From: Ruminococcus sp.
GTDB taxonomy: Bacteria > Bacillota > Clostridia > Oscillospirales > Ruminococcaceae
Assembly: GCA_024697545.1 (NCBI GenBank)
Contig: JAILFN010000048.1
Location: 37,225-101,224, forward strand
DNA: 64,000 bases
Direction: 5' to 3'
The notes under the pieces are model-generated. The model had not been told where the DNA came from and ran no database searches. It worked only from the letters and a program-made list of their open reading frames with translations. Positions 16,677 to 25,658 of this stretch are shown in pieces. How positions within the stretch are numbered: the stretch's first letter is position 1; each line of letters starts with the position of its first letter. Made by a program: the position numbers and the translations under genes.

Positions 16677-18620
16677 ATGAGAAAGAATGATAAAAGAAGA
16701 ACGATAGCGGTATGCCTTACAGGCTACGATACTTATAATGAGATAGTTATGCTCGAGGGCATACGACAAAAGTGTGCCGAGCTTGATATTAATCTGCTTA
16801 CCTTCTTCAACTCTGTTTTCAAGCCTGCGCTTAATGCAGACTATACTCTTCACCCCAACACAATCGCGGGCGAGACTATGGTCTATGAGCTGATAAACTA
16901 TGACACTATCGACGGGCTGCTGATATTCGGCGGCACCTTCCTTGATGATGATACCTTCAGGAAGATACTGACCCGCTGCCGCGAGCACGGTCTTCCCGTT
17001 CTTGATATCGACGACCTTTCGCACAAAGACTGCCGCAGGGTACTGCTTACCGACGGAAATGCGATGGAGGAAATGGTCGATCATGTCATAGAAAAGCACG
17101 GCTGCCGCGATATTTGCTTCATGAACGGATTCAAGGACAACCCTCAGTCGGATTCCCGCCTTGAGGCTTACAGGGCTTCTCTTGAAAGGCACGGGATACC
17201 CTTTGATGAGAAAAACATCTACTACGGCTGCTTCTGGACACCCGCTATTGAAGAGACAAAGCGCCTGATAGCCGAGCGCGGCAGGGATAATATGCCCGAC
17301 GCTATCGTCTGCGCCAACGATACGATGGCGCTTCACACGATGGACGTGCTGAAGGAGAGCGGCTTTGATATTCCCAAAGATATTATCGTTACGGGCTTTG
17401 ACGCTATACCCGACAGCGCCGAATCCATTCCGAGCCTTACAACGATCCGCCGCGGCTTGCGTGAAGCGGGCGAGGCGGCGGTGACAGAGCTTACCGAGAT
17501 GATGACGGGCGGCGGCGGAAACGGCGATGTGATGATAAGCGCAGTAGTTGAGCCGCGTCAGTCGTGCGGCTGTGTGGCAGCCGCTGTTCATGAGGAGGAG
17601 ACTTATGCAAAGCACATCTCCGTTTCAACTTACACGCGCGAGTTCAACCTGTACCTTCTGCATATGCACCACAACTTCTCGGGCACCGAGAGGTCTGAGG
17701 ATATGTTCCGTCAGCTCAAGCACGGTGCCGAGCTTTGCAATATCCCCGTACTTTACGCCTGCATAAGCGCCGAGATCGAGCACAAGCAGGCAGGCTACAA
17801 TGCCGACGAAGAGCCTAAGGGCATTACTTATGTGCCCGAAAAGATGGTGTCTATGTTTATGTACGGCCACGATGTGCCCGTCGGGACGGAATTCCCGACA
17901 GCAGATATCATCCCCGGCGGTGTCGGCACCCGCGAAGAACCCGATTACTTTATGATAGCGCCGCTTTACTTTAAAAATTCATTCCTCGGCTATATGGCGC
18001 TCCGCCCATCGGGGATATTCCCCGACGGCGATATGTTCAGCAACTGGCTGATGACTACCTGCAACAACGTCGGAAGCTATTATATGAACAACGAGCTTCA
18101 GGAAGCCCTTGCCGAGCTTCAGAGCCTTTATCTGCACGACCCCCTCACAGGCATATACAACCGCCGCGGCATGAACAAGCTTGAAAGCGGCTTTGTAAGG
18201 TCTTCGCTTGACGAAGGCAAGCACGTTGCCATCGTCTGCGCGGACGTTGACGGGCTAAAGAAGATAAACGACAGCTTCGGTCATGAAGAGGGCGATAACG
18301 CCATAGTGCAGTGTACGCACGCGCTCAGGAGCTCATTCCCCGCCGACAGCATATGCGTCCGCACGGGCGGCGATGAGTTCACCGTTCTGGCGGCGTTTGA
18401 CACGACCGATGATGTAAAGCGGGCGATCGCAGATGTCCGCAGGCATACAGACGCATACAACGAGATAAGCGGCAAGCCTTACAATATAGGGTGCAGCTGC
18501 GGATTCAGTATGCTGCGTCCCGATCTTTCGAGCGACATGAACCTTGAAGCCGCAAAGAAAAAAGCCGACATGGCGATGTATGATGAAAAGCTGCGCCGTA
18601 AATCGGTGAGGACAAACTGA
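16677..18620 (+). CDS. periplasmic-binding-like sensor with GGDEF diguanylate cyclase domain
   Basis: A 647-aa protein with no clear membrane segment. Residues about 8-300 form a LacI/GalR-type Peripla_BP_3 fold (TIAVCLTGYDTYNEIVMLEGI, DAIVCANDTMALHTMDVL, DIIVTGFDAIPDS), but there is no helix-turn-helix in front. A linker (about 310-470) precedes a GGDEF domain starting at HDPLTGIYNRRG (about 487) with intact RTGGDEF (about 562). The I-site RxxD is missing (FPAD instead), so product inhibition is unlikely. It probably makes c-di-GMP in response to a small ligand, perhaps a sugar, in the cytoplasm. AAGGTG precedes the ATG. It is the last plus-strand gene before the convergent YfhO cluster. Confidence 0.85.
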   Translation: MRKNDKRRTIAVCLTGYDTYNEIVMLEGIRQKCAELDINLLTFFNSVFKPALNADYTLHPNTIAGETMVYELINYDTIDGLLIFGGTFLDDDTFRKILTRCREHGLPVLDIDDLSHKDCRRVLLTDGNAMEEMVDHVIEKHGCRDICFMNGFKDNPQSDSRLEAYRASLERHGIPFDEKNIYYGCFWTPAIEETKRLIAERGRDNMPDAIVCANDTMALHTMDVLKESGFDIPKDIIVTGFDAIPDSAESIPSLTTIRRGLREAGEAAVTELTEMMTGGGGNGDVMISAVVEPRQSCGCVAAAVHEEETYAKHISVSTYTREFNLYLLHMHHNFSGTERSEDMFRQLKHGAELCNIPVLYACISAEIEHKQAGYNADEEPKGITYVPEKMVSMFMYGHDVPVGTEFPTADIIPGGVGTREEPDYFMIAPLYFKNSFLGYMALRPSGIFPDGDMFSNWLMTTCNNVGSYYMNNELQEALAELQSLYLHDPLTGIYNRRGMNKLESGFVRSSLDEGKHVAIVCADVDGLKKINDSFGHEEGDNAIVQCTHALRSSFPADSICVRTGGDEFTVLAAFDTTDDVKRAIADVRRHTDAYNEISGKPYNIGCSCGFSMLRPDLSSDMNLEAAKKKADMAMYDEKLRRKSVRTN

Positions 18621-18630
18621 CAGATACAAA

Positions 18631-18661
18631 AAGCCCGTGAGTATCAAAAGCTCACGGGCTG
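18631..18661. terminator. bidirectional terminator between GGDEF gene and yfhO-like gene
   Basis: A perfect 10-bp stem (AGCCCGTGAG 18632-18641 with CTCACGGGCT 18651-18660) with an A-run before and a T-rich tract after, between two convergent genes. Confidence 0.88.
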
Positions 18662-18668
18662 TTATTAT

Positions 18669-21638
18669 TTATTGTTTTTTGCCGTTTTCGGCTTTTTTTG
18701 CAAGCAGCTCGATAAGTCTGCCGTTTTTGTATTCAAAGAGGAAGATTATCAGGATAACTATAACTCCTGCGATCGAGATGATAATGCTGCCCGTGAAGTA
18801 TGAGGGCTCAAATACCATCTCTATCTTGTTGGCTCCATTTTCAAGCGGTATCGTGATGAGAGAATCCATCGAGGTATCGGTGATGACACGCTTGCCGTTT
18901 ACGGTAACAGTCCAGCCGGGTTCGTCGGGGATCGTCGTGAAGAGGTACTGCCCGTCGGAAGCCGAATCACACTCCATCGTGACGCGGGTGTCGCTGAGAC
19001 TTGTGACCTCTGCCGTCGACTGCTGTACAACGCCCGCCGACTGCTCAAAGCGCTCGGTGTCGAAGGTATAGAACAGCTCGTCGCTCCAGTAGGCTTCGTT
19101 GTCATCGTTGTCGATGGTAACGCGGATACGGACGTCCTCGCCCTTCATAAAGCTGCCCAGCTGAAGTATCGAATAGTTGTCGCCGACAAAGAACTGTCCC
19201 GCGAAATCCATAACGCCGTCGCCGTTCAGGTAGCTTTCCTCGTCCTTGACCCAAACGTTGCAGGTGCGCTCATAACGGGTCGGCAGATACATATAAAGCT
19301 CGCCGTCGCGGTCCATCTCAACAACATAATCTATGTGCGCTTCGCCCGCAGACTTGTCGGTGGGGTAGTATTTGGTGTGATGCTCCTCATCGCTTATCTT
19401 CGCGGTGGACATATTAAGCCTGTCGCTGTCCTTCGGAACTATGCGGGTAAAGTAAGGCACTACCTCGGGCTCGCCCGCCAGCACGCTGTAAAGCAGATTC
19501 TGGTTCTCAAAGGGGTTTACCTTTGAAAGCTCGATGGTGTTTATGCGTTCGTCTGTGACGCAGCCGAGACCGCCCATAGCGTAGGGATTCTGATAGAACT
19601 TATAGGTAGTCCGCTTTTTCTCTTTTACCTTTTTCTTGACCGTTCTGCCGTTTTTCTCAACTTCTTCATAGGAGAGGTGAACGCTGTTCTCATCGACGTG
19701 CGTCGCGAGCTTGTACTGCTCTGGTATCTTTATGCGCTTGTCGATGTAGCGGTTGTCGTTGTCCTCGTCCTCTTTGTTCATGATATACTTTATGTCGAAG
19801 ACCGAATCGGTGATGAACGTCCTGCCGTCGTACTTGGTATAGTGACCGCCGTAGGCAAATCCTAACCGTTCAAGCATAGTCAGCGCGGGCGCGTTCATTA
19901 CCGAGCTTGAGTGGGATATGCCGTAATAGCCCGTGCCGATGGGGTCGTTCACCGTGCGGTGGAAGGTAGCTTCCATTCGGTAGAACGGCTCGTCGTCGAA
20001 ATACCTGATGTGCCGTACCGCATCGCGGGTCTCCGAGATATACGGCTCGTATGAGGTGTAGTCGCTGTAAACGACATCGTTGTCTATCTTCTGGAGGGTG
20101 TCCATAGTGTTCGCGAGCATCTCAAGGCTCACGACGATGCAGGTGATGGCGCACACGGCGTATGAAAGCCTGTATTTGCGGTTGAGGTATATTATCAGGA
20201 AGTACACCGCAACGGCTATGGCAGAGAACCATATGCCGCCGATAACGGCTCTGTCCTTGCCGTCCTCCCATGCCACGGTGCGGAAGATCTCAAAGTGCTC
20301 GTAGCCCTCGCGCTCGCACCATACCAGGAACATCACGATGCCGAAGAACACCCCGCCTATCTCCTTTGGCGTTATGCCGTCTAAGTTCTCAAAAGCCTCA
20401 AACGCCATGACCACCATCAGGAATGAGAATGCAAAGGAATAGCGGAAGGGGAGCCAGTTGGGCACCTGAAAGCCGTGCCACACTATGTCCACGGGCTTGA
20501 TATACATGAACACGATCATGATAAAGCTGAGTATACCGCTTGAAACCTTGCGCTTCATTGAGATCTTTCGGTTCATGAAGTAAAGGGGCACCAGCAGCAG
20601 CACTGCCGTACCGCAGTATACCATCGGCAGACCCTCGGGGTATACCGTGTCATAGCTCATCGGGAAAAGCTTTGTGAGGAATGTCAGGAAGTCGAACTGG
20701 GTCGCCATCGACCAGTTTGGCTCGGAGAATTCCAGCTTTCCGAGCTTTAGCGCGTTGTATACGGGTATAAGCACCCATGATGCCGCAAGTATCGCGGTGA
20801 GCGTGCCGCCCGCGAATTTGAAGAGCGAGCTTATCGGCTTTTTCGGCAGGATACGCCCGTCCTCGCCGAAGTAGGTGTAGATAAAGTAGCAGAATGTGAA
20901 AAAGCCCATCATGTAGCCGATGTAGAAGTGGGCTATGAACATGAGCGTCAGCGGTATGACATAAGGCAGCACCCTGCCCTCGCGGACGAGGCGCTTTACG
21001 CCCAAAGCTATAAGGGGCAGGTAGATAAGCCCGTCCAGCCACATGGGGTCCATCAGCTGCACTATCATGTAGCTCATAAGCGAGTACATAAGCGAGAACG
21101 CAACGACAGAGGTCCTCTTTGGCTTGCGGTCTGCGGTCTTGTTGAGGAAGTAAGCAAAGCTGAGCGCCGATGAGCCTATCTTTAAAAGCTGTATAGTCTC
21201 GATAGCGCCGCACATGGCAGTCCTCGGGAAGAGCACCACAAGTATCATGAACGGGCTTGCCAGATAGTAGGCGTAAATGCCGAACAGGTTGCCCGAAAGG
21301 TTCCTCGACCAGCTGTAAATAAGGCTTCCCTTGCCAAGCACTGCGTCGCGGAACATCTCATAGTAGTAGACGTACTGACCGTTCAGGTCAAGCACCAGCA
21401 CCGAGCCCTCGCCGAAAGGGTGTACCCCGAACAGCGCGTAGGCAAGATACATTATCCCGACGGGAAGCACAAAGCATAGCAGGTACAAAAACGCAGGTCT
21501 TTGCAGAGTGCTCATAAGGCGTTCGATCCTTCTGATCCGTGCTGCACGCTTTTCGGCTTTGAGCTCTGTTTTTGTCTTCTGAGCTGTTTCGGCGGGGGTG
21601 TTTACATTTCCCGCCGAAGCGCTTTCATTAGTTGCCAT
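18669..21638 (-). CDS. YfhO-family polytopic membrane glycosyltransferase
   Basis: A 989-aa membrane protein with about 13 membrane helices in the first 580 residues and a large extracellular domain (about 600-950), closing with one more helix. After TM1, the loop DLNGQYVYYYEMFRD is characteristic of YfhO (the DxxxQ/Y region), as are the SGNLFGIYAYYLASP segment and a C-terminal domain ending in VTVNGK and a last helix. YfhO proteins of Bacillus, Listeria and Staphylococcus transfer sugars from C55-P carriers to lipoteichoic acid or other surface polymers. The GtrB-like enzyme at 23700-24656, downstream on the other side of this block, may supply the donor. The start ATG at 21638 is in a minus-strand run of five genes. 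Confidence 0.85.
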   Translation of the reverse strand: MATNESASAGNVNTPAETAQKTKTELKAEKRAARIRRIERLMSTLQRPAFLYLLCFVLPVGIMYLAYALFGVHPFGEGSVLVLDLNGQYVYYYEMFRDAVLGKGSLIYSWSRNLSGNLFGIYAYYLASPFMILVVLFPRTAMCGAIETIQLLKIGSSALSFAYFLNKTADRKPKRTSVVAFSLMYSLMSYMIVQLMDPMWLDGLIYLPLIALGVKRLVREGRVLPYVIPLTLMFIAHFYIGYMMGFFTFCYFIYTYFGEDGRILPKKPISSLFKFAGGTLTAILAASWVLIPVYNALKLGKLEFSEPNWSMATQFDFLTFLTKLFPMSYDTVYPEGLPMVYCGTAVLLLVPLYFMNRKISMKRKVSSGILSFIMIVFMYIKPVDIVWHGFQVPNWLPFRYSFAFSFLMVVMAFEAFENLDGITPKEIGGVFFGIVMFLVWCEREGYEHFEIFRTVAWEDGKDRAVIGGIWFSAIAVAVYFLIIYLNRKYRLSYAVCAITCIVVSLEMLANTMDTLQKIDNDVVYSDYTSYEPYISETRDAVRHIRYFDDEPFYRMEATFHRTVNDPIGTGYYGISHSSSVMNAPALTMLERLGFAYGGHYTKYDGRTFITDSVFDIKYIMNKEDEDNDNRYIDKRIKIPEQYKLATHVDENSVHLSYEEVEKNGRTVKKKVKEKKRTTYKFYQNPYAMGGLGCVTDERINTIELSKVNPFENQNLLYSVLAGEPEVVPYFTRIVPKDSDRLNMSTAKISDEEHHTKYYPTDKSAGEAHIDYVVEMDRDGELYMYLPTRYERTCNVWVKDEESYLNGDGVMDFAGQFFVGDNYSILQLGSFMKGEDVRIRVTIDNDDNEAYWSDELFYTFDTERFEQSAGVVQQSTAEVTSLSDTRVTMECDSASDGQYLFTTIPDEPGWTVTVNGKRVITDTSMDSLITIPLENGANKIEMVFEPSYFTGSIIISIAGVIVILIIFLFEYKNGRLIELLAKKAENGKKQ

Positions 21639-21681
21639 TTTAAGATATCGTCCTTTTCTTTTTTATACTTTCCGCGATGTA

Positions 21682-22341
21682 TCAGTAATACCGTCTTCCG
21701 GGATACTCTCTCTCCATTTCCATCTCGCTTTCGGCGTGCATATAGTCGGGCATCGAAAGCGCCATCCTCGCTTTGGCAAGGTCGCTCTCATCGGGCATAT
21801 GCGCAGCTCCCGACTCAAAATTCTTATTTGCCTTCAGCGAGTCGCCGATAAGTCCGCCGCTTTCCACGCCGTTTTTGTGCTGCAAGAAAGCGAAGGTGAA
21901 GAATATCAGCGCCAACGATCCTGCACCTGCCGCGTATTTCAGATATGAATCATCGGGCTTGGGCGGCTCGTCGTAGCTGTATGCCTTTTTTGGATCTGAG
22001 GGGCAGTAGTGTATCGGCACCTTGCCGCCTATCGCCTTTTTATCGAAGGTATACGGCGTATAAAGCGTATACTTTTTCCCGCCCGTCGTATATTCGACAA
22101 ATGCCGAGGACATCGTATCGTTGTCTGAGCTTGTCCTGACGCTTATTATGGTCGCATCGGCGGTCGATATGCAGGTGCGTTTAAGTTCGTTGTAATGGGA
22201 CTTTTCCTCTGCCCAGAGGATAAAGAAGAATACAGCTGCCAGAAATATAAAGATCGAAGTCACCATTCTGTAAACGGGCGAATGGCTGTTTCCGCCAAGA
22301 AGAAGTCCGATATATGAGGGATGGTAGCGTCTGTAAGCCAT
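21682..22341 (-). CDS. DUF3592-like membrane protein
   Basis: A 219-aa protein with two membrane helices (about residues 27-45 and 138-155) flanking a small extracytoplasmic beta domain that contains ADATIISVRTSSDN...AFVEYTTGGKKY and IHYCPSDPKKAYS. This pattern (T-x-A-x-V...VxY...G..V.V.YnP..P..a) is typical of DUF3592 proteins, whose function is unknown. The cytoplasmic tail is charged and ends in an Arg/Tyr-rich stretch. It lies 43 bp before the yfhO-like gene and 15 bp after the next gene, so all belong to one minus-strand transcript. Confidence 0.6.
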   Translation of the reverse strand: MAYRRYHPSYIGLLLGGNSHSPVYRMVTSIFIFLAAVFFFILWAEEKSHYNELKRTCISTADATIISVRTSSDNDTMSSAFVEYTTGGKKYTLYTPYTFDKKAIGGKVPIHYCPSDPKKAYSYDEPPKPDDSYLKYAAGAGSLALIFFTFAFLQHKNGVESGGLIGDSLKANKNFESGAAHMPDESDLAKARMALSMPDYMHAESEMEMEREYPGRRYY

Positions 22342-22356
22342 ATAGCGTTCCTTTCG

Positions 22357-22932
22357 TTATACGGGGTGCATGATGTTGAAGTCGTTGCGTACCCTTGAGA
22401 ATGCGATGCTAATGTGCATCACATAAACGTACATGATGATGCGCGTGATGATCTCGACAGCGCCGACACCTGCCTGAAAGCTGCTTAGGGGCAGTATGCG
22501 GTAGAGTGCTTCGGTGAATACGGATATCCCCGCAAAGAGGGCATAGCGTCCCCATTTCTTTTGCAGAGCCGTCAAAAGCGAAGGGTCGTTTACAAGCTCG
22601 TGATGCGATACTATGTGCTTTAAAAGCCCATATTCGGCAAATATCACGAAAGTCGCAAGCGACGCGCCGAAAATTATCCCGAGCGGGTGGCGGAGCTTTT
22701 CGGGGATCACCCCGAAGCGCAGGAGCAGCGTTACGGCAAGTCCGCCCGCGGATATCCCCGCGATGCCCATGACCCTGCCGCGAAAGGCTTTAAAGCCCTC
22801 CGATACGGAATCGGCTTCGGCAAGACCCGCAAGCATAAACAGCGCACCTACCAGCCGTACTCCGTAATTCATCTCCCAGCCGAGATTGAAATTCATAGCG
22901 CAAAGCACAAATCCGACCGAAAGAAAATTCAT
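22357..22932 (-). CDS. small polytopic membrane protein, unknown function
   Basis: A 191-aa protein with about five to six hydrophobic segments and few charged residues outside the loops. GGAGGTGAC lies 8 bases before the ATG. I recognise no family; it is too long and has too many segments for a GtcA-type flippase, which would be the missing partner of the GtrB/YfhO pair, so I do not assign that role. It lies between the DUF3592-like gene and the SseB-like gene on the minus strand. Confidence 0.55.
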   Translation of the reverse strand: MNFLSVGFVLCAMNFNLGWEMNYGVRLVGALFMLAGLAEADSVSEGFKAFRGRVMGIAGISAGGLAVTLLLRFGVIPEKLRHPLGIIFGASLATFVIFAEYGLLKHIVSHHELVNDPSLLTALQKKWGRYALFAGISVFTEALYRILPLSSFQAGVGAVEIITRIIMYVYVMHISIAFSRVRNDFNIMHPV

Positions 22933-22954
22933 AGCCCGTCACCTCCGTCTGCAA

Positions 22955-22982
22955 GACCCCGTACCTATTGAGGAACGGGGTC
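22955..22982 (-). promoter_or_regulatory. hairpin upstream of the 22357-22932 gene
   Basis: GACCCCGT (22955-22962) pairs perfectly with ACGGGGTC (22975-22982). There is no T-run on the minus strand, so it is not a standard terminator; it lies just before the ribosome binding site of the next minus-strand gene and after the stop of the SseB-like gene. A processing or attenuation role is only a guess. Confidence 0.35.
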
Positions 22983-23004
22983 GCGATTTTGTCGTATAGA
23001 GAGA

Positions 23005-23553
23005 TTATTCCTCTGCGCCGCCTTTGGTAGCGGTAATGCCCTTAGCTTCAGCCTCAGCAGCTGCTGCCTGCTCTGCATCTCTCTTCTTCTTAGCCTCGAT
23101 AAGAGTGTTCTTGATGGAAGCGAGCATATCCTTTGTGAAGGGCAGGTTGTGTCCCATAGGATCGATAACGAAGCCTATGATGTTGTCAGCCGACTGCTCG
23201 GTAAGACCTGCGATATCGGCAAACTTCATCTTAACGGTAGCAAAGCCCTGATCGTTGGGCATCTTCTTGAACTCTTCCTCATCGGTGAAAACAGGGAAGA
23301 AGGTCTGCTCCTTGTTGTTCTTGATGAGCATGAATCTTGCCTGTGCGGGCTTTTCCTCGGTCTGGAATCTCAGGTGGTTGTCCTTGTCCTGAACGAGCTT
23401 TGTCTCAGGGTCGGGCTTCTTGATGATAGCGGGGATGAAGAATGTGCTCTTGAGTGCAGCGTTGATAACTGCGCTCTGAGTCTGACTGTTAAAATCCTCT
23501 CTCATCTTGTCGATAGCTTCGATCAGTGCCGAATTGTCAATTACTTCTGCCAT
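23005..23553 (-). CDS. SseB-domain protein
   Basis: A 182-aa cytoplasmic protein with an SseB N-terminal-type domain: ALKSTFFIPAI, ARFMLIKNNKEQTFFPVFTDEEEFKKM and FVIDPMGHNLPFTKDML are the conserved blocks. The family was named from an E. coli gene giving enhanced serine sensitivity; the biochemical role is unknown. The C-terminal tail (about 150-182) is Ala/Glu-rich. A longer reading from a TTG at 23583 is possible, but the AAAGGAG site lies correctly before the ATG at 23553, so that start is used. Confidence 0.75.
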   Translation of the reverse strand: MAEVIDNSALIEAIDKMREDFNSQTQSAVINAALKSTFFIPAIIKKPDPETKLVQDKDNHLRFQTEEKPAQARFMLIKNNKEQTFFPVFTDEEEFKKMPNDQGFATVKMKFADIAGLTEQSADNIIGFVIDPMGHNLPFTKDMLASIKNTLIEAKKKRDAEQAAAAEAEAKGITATKGGAEE

Positions 23554-23699
23554 TTTCTTTTTTCTCCTTTCGCGCGGCTGCAAGGCTGCTGAAACTTCGC
23601 ACCGTAACCTCCGCGGCGTATTGATTGATATGATTGATTAAAGCAGCCTGTTCGTCGTTTTAGCTGCCATTATCGTCTGCTGCATTGCCGCCGTTTTGC

Positions 23700-24656
23700 T
23701 CACGGCTGCTGTTCGTCCTCAAGATCAGTCTCGATTATATACTTCGGACGCTTTTTGCTCTCAAGGTATATCTTTCCGATGTACTCGCCGATAACGCCTA
23801 TCGCCAGCAGCTGCAAGCCGCCCAGCGCCCATACCGAGACCACGGTGGTAGTCCAGCCTGCGACGGTCTTCCCCGCGAAGTGTATCACAAGGAAGTATAT
23901 CAGCATGAGTACTGAAACGATGAATATAACGATGCCGAGCGTTGTGATGAGCCGTATCGGTTTAACGGAGAGGGAAGTTATGCCCTCGACCGCGAGTGCC
24001 AGCATCTTTTTCAGCGGGTACTTTGATTCGCCCGCCTGACGCGCGGCTCTTTCGTATGTCACTATATCAGATTTGAAGCCGACCATAGGCACCATTCCGC
24101 GCAGGAAGAGGTTCACCTCGTCAAATTCGGCAAGTGCCTCAACGGCGCGTTTGCTCATAAGGCGGTAATCAGCGTGGTTGTAGGTTATCTCCACGCCCAT
24201 AGCTTCAAGCAGCTTGTAGTAGCCCTCGGCGGTGAATCGCTTGAACCCTGTGTCAGTTTCTCTTGCGGAGCGCACGCCGTAAACGATCTCGCACCCTTCG
24301 GCGCGTTTGTCAAGAAATCCGTCTATGGCGTTGATATCGTCCTGAAGATCGGCGTCCATCGAAACTATGATATCTGCGTGATCCTTTGCCGTCATAAGTC
24401 CTGCCAGCAGAGCATTCTGGTGCCCCCTGTTGCGTGAAAGCTTTACTCCCGTGAACAGATCACAGCTCCTGTGGAATCTTTCGATAAGGTTCCATGTCTT
24501 GTCCTTAGAACCATCGTCCACGAACATCACCTTGCTGTCAGGCGCTACTCTGCCGTCAGCTATCAAAGTATCAAGCTTTGCTATAAGTGCCCGCGCCGTA
24601 ATGGGGAGCATCTCCTCCTCGTTATAGCACGGTATCACTATATAAAGTGTCTCCAT
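23700..24656 (-). CDS. GtrB-like polyprenyl-phosphate glycosyltransferase
   Basis: A 318-aa GT2 enzyme with YIVIPCYNEEEMLP at the start, FVDDGSKDKTW and SMDADLQDDINAI acidic motifs, and two C-terminal membrane helices (about residues 230-255 and 268-295). It is the same architecture as the enzyme at 11097-12023 and clearly a paralogue family member, but the two differ substantially. It probably loads a sugar onto undecaprenyl phosphate, which a YfhO-like enzyme (18669-21638) could then use outside the cell. The ATG at 24656 is preceded by AAAGGAG; an in-frame upstream start at 24713 would overlap the tatD gene and has no site. Confidence 0.85.
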   Translation of the reverse strand: METLYIVIPCYNEEEMLPITARALIAKLDTLIADGRVAPDSKVMFVDDGSKDKTWNLIERFHRSCDLFTGVKLSRNRGHQNALLAGLMTAKDHADIIVSMDADLQDDINAIDGFLDKRAEGCEIVYGVRSARETDTGFKRFTAEGYYKLLEAMGVEITYNHADYRLMSKRAVEALAEFDEVNLFLRGMVPMVGFKSDIVTYERAARQAGESKYPLKKMLALAVEGITSLSVKPIRLITTLGIVIFIVSVLMLIYFLVIHFAGKTVAGWTTTVVSVWALGGLQLLAIGVIGEYIGKIYLESKKRPKYIIETDLEDEQQP

Positions 24657-24687
24657 TTTATCTAAAATTGCTCCTTTATCTGTCGGG

Positions 24688-25515
24688 TCATATCCCGAAC
24701 AGCTTTTTTGCATTCATATTTGTAATATCTGTCAGCTGCTGTGCGGGTATACCGCTAAGGCGTTCGCCCTCGGCAGCGACATAAGCTATCATTTCACTGT
24801 AACAGCGCTTTCCGCGGAAGGGCGGCGGCGCCATGTAAGGGCAGTCGGTCTCAAACAGAAGCCTGTCCGTCGGCACGACCCCAAAAGCACGCTTTGCCTT
24901 CTTGGCATTTTTGAATGTAAGCGCACCCGTAAAGCCTATGTAAAGCCCGAGCTTCAGAAGCTGTTCAGCCGTTTCCGCCGAGCCGCTGAAGCAGTGTACC
25001 ACCCCGCGCGGGCGGTGCTTTTCCATCAGCCTCAGAAAATCCTCGGTAGCATCGCGGCAGTGCATTATAACGGGCAGATCCAGTTGCTTTGCAAGCACAA
25101 GCTGTGCTTCAAAAAGCTCCCGCTGAGCCTCGCTGTCATAGCCCTCATAGTGGTGATCCAGACCTATCTCGCCGATGGCCTTCACCTTCGGGTGCAGAGC
25201 CAGCTCCCTGAGCCTTTCGATATAGCCGGCAGGCAGCCCGTCGGCATACTTTCCGTACTCCTTGTCAAGAGTTTCGGGGTGTATCCCCACGGAGGTGTAG
25301 TATCTCTCAAAGCGTTCTGCCATATGCAGACCGAACTCCGCAGAATCAAGGTCGGTGCAGGCGTGCATAAGGTACTCCACCGACGAATCACCGCTGAAAA
25401 GGTGATCCAGCAAAGAGTCTCTGTCGCTGTCAAAGGCGGCATCGTCGTAGTGGCAGTGGGAATCAAATATCCCGCGGACCGTGCAGTCCGCCTGTGGCAT
25501 CACAACAGCTTCCAC
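24688..25515 (-). CDS. tatD: TatD-family metal-dependent hydrolase
   Basis: A 275-aa TIM-barrel DNase/hydrolase. The metal ligands are all visible: DSHCHYDD near the N-terminus, the EIGLDHH segment (about residue 95), HCRDA (about 130), HCFSG (about 155) and ETDCPY (about 210). TatD proteins act as 3'-5' DNases and in quality control. A longer frame starts from a TTG at 25545, but it overlaps the -10 element of the promoter, so the GTG at 25515, preceded by AAGGGGTG, is chosen. It probably heads the minus-strand transcript tatD-gtrB and perhaps on to the YfhO cluster. Confidence 0.9.
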   Translation of the reverse strand: MEAVVMPQADCTVRGIFDSHCHYDDAAFDSDRDSLLDHLFSGDSSVEYLMHACTDLDSAEFGLHMAERFERYYTSVGIHPETLDKEYGKYADGLPAGYIERLRELALHPKVKAIGEIGLDHHYEGYDSEAQRELFEAQLVLAKQLDLPVIMHCRDATEDFLRLMEKHRPRGVVHCFSGSAETAEQLLKLGLYIGFTGALTFKNAKKAKRAFGVVPTDRLLFETDCPYMAPPPFRGKRCYSEMIAYVAAEGERLSGIPAQQLTDITNMNAKKLFGI

Positions 25516-25546
25516 ATAAGCACCCCTTTTCACATTATACCACAAT

Positions 25547-25575
25547 ATTATAACACATTTTCAGACATTTGTAAA
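25547..25575 (-). promoter_or_regulatory. sigma-A promoter for tatD
   Basis: On the minus strand, TTTACA (25575-25570) and TATAAT (25552-25547) are 17 bp apart. A second TATAAT lies 13 bp closer to the gene (25539-25534). The predicted transcript starts just before the GTG at 25515. Confidence 0.8.
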
Positions 25576-25621
25576 GACCTTGCGGATAAAAATAATGTGA
25601 AAGGTTTTTGTTCAACCTGTC

Positions 25622-25653
25622 AAAAAAAGCCCGCGGAAGCTGCCGCGGGCTTT
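25622..25653 (-). terminator. terminator of the prsA-like/zinc-ribbon operon
   Basis: AGCCCGCGG / CCGCGGGCT 9-bp stem with a 6-base loop; read on the minus strand it is followed by seven Ts, directly after the stop of the 25659-26066 gene. Confidence 0.88.
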
Positions 25654-25658
25654 AGTAT

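Noticed and set aside
16566..17615. Long open frame antisense to the GGDEF gene (349 codons)
   Set aside because: Shadow of the sensor domain; no recognisable protein features or start signal.
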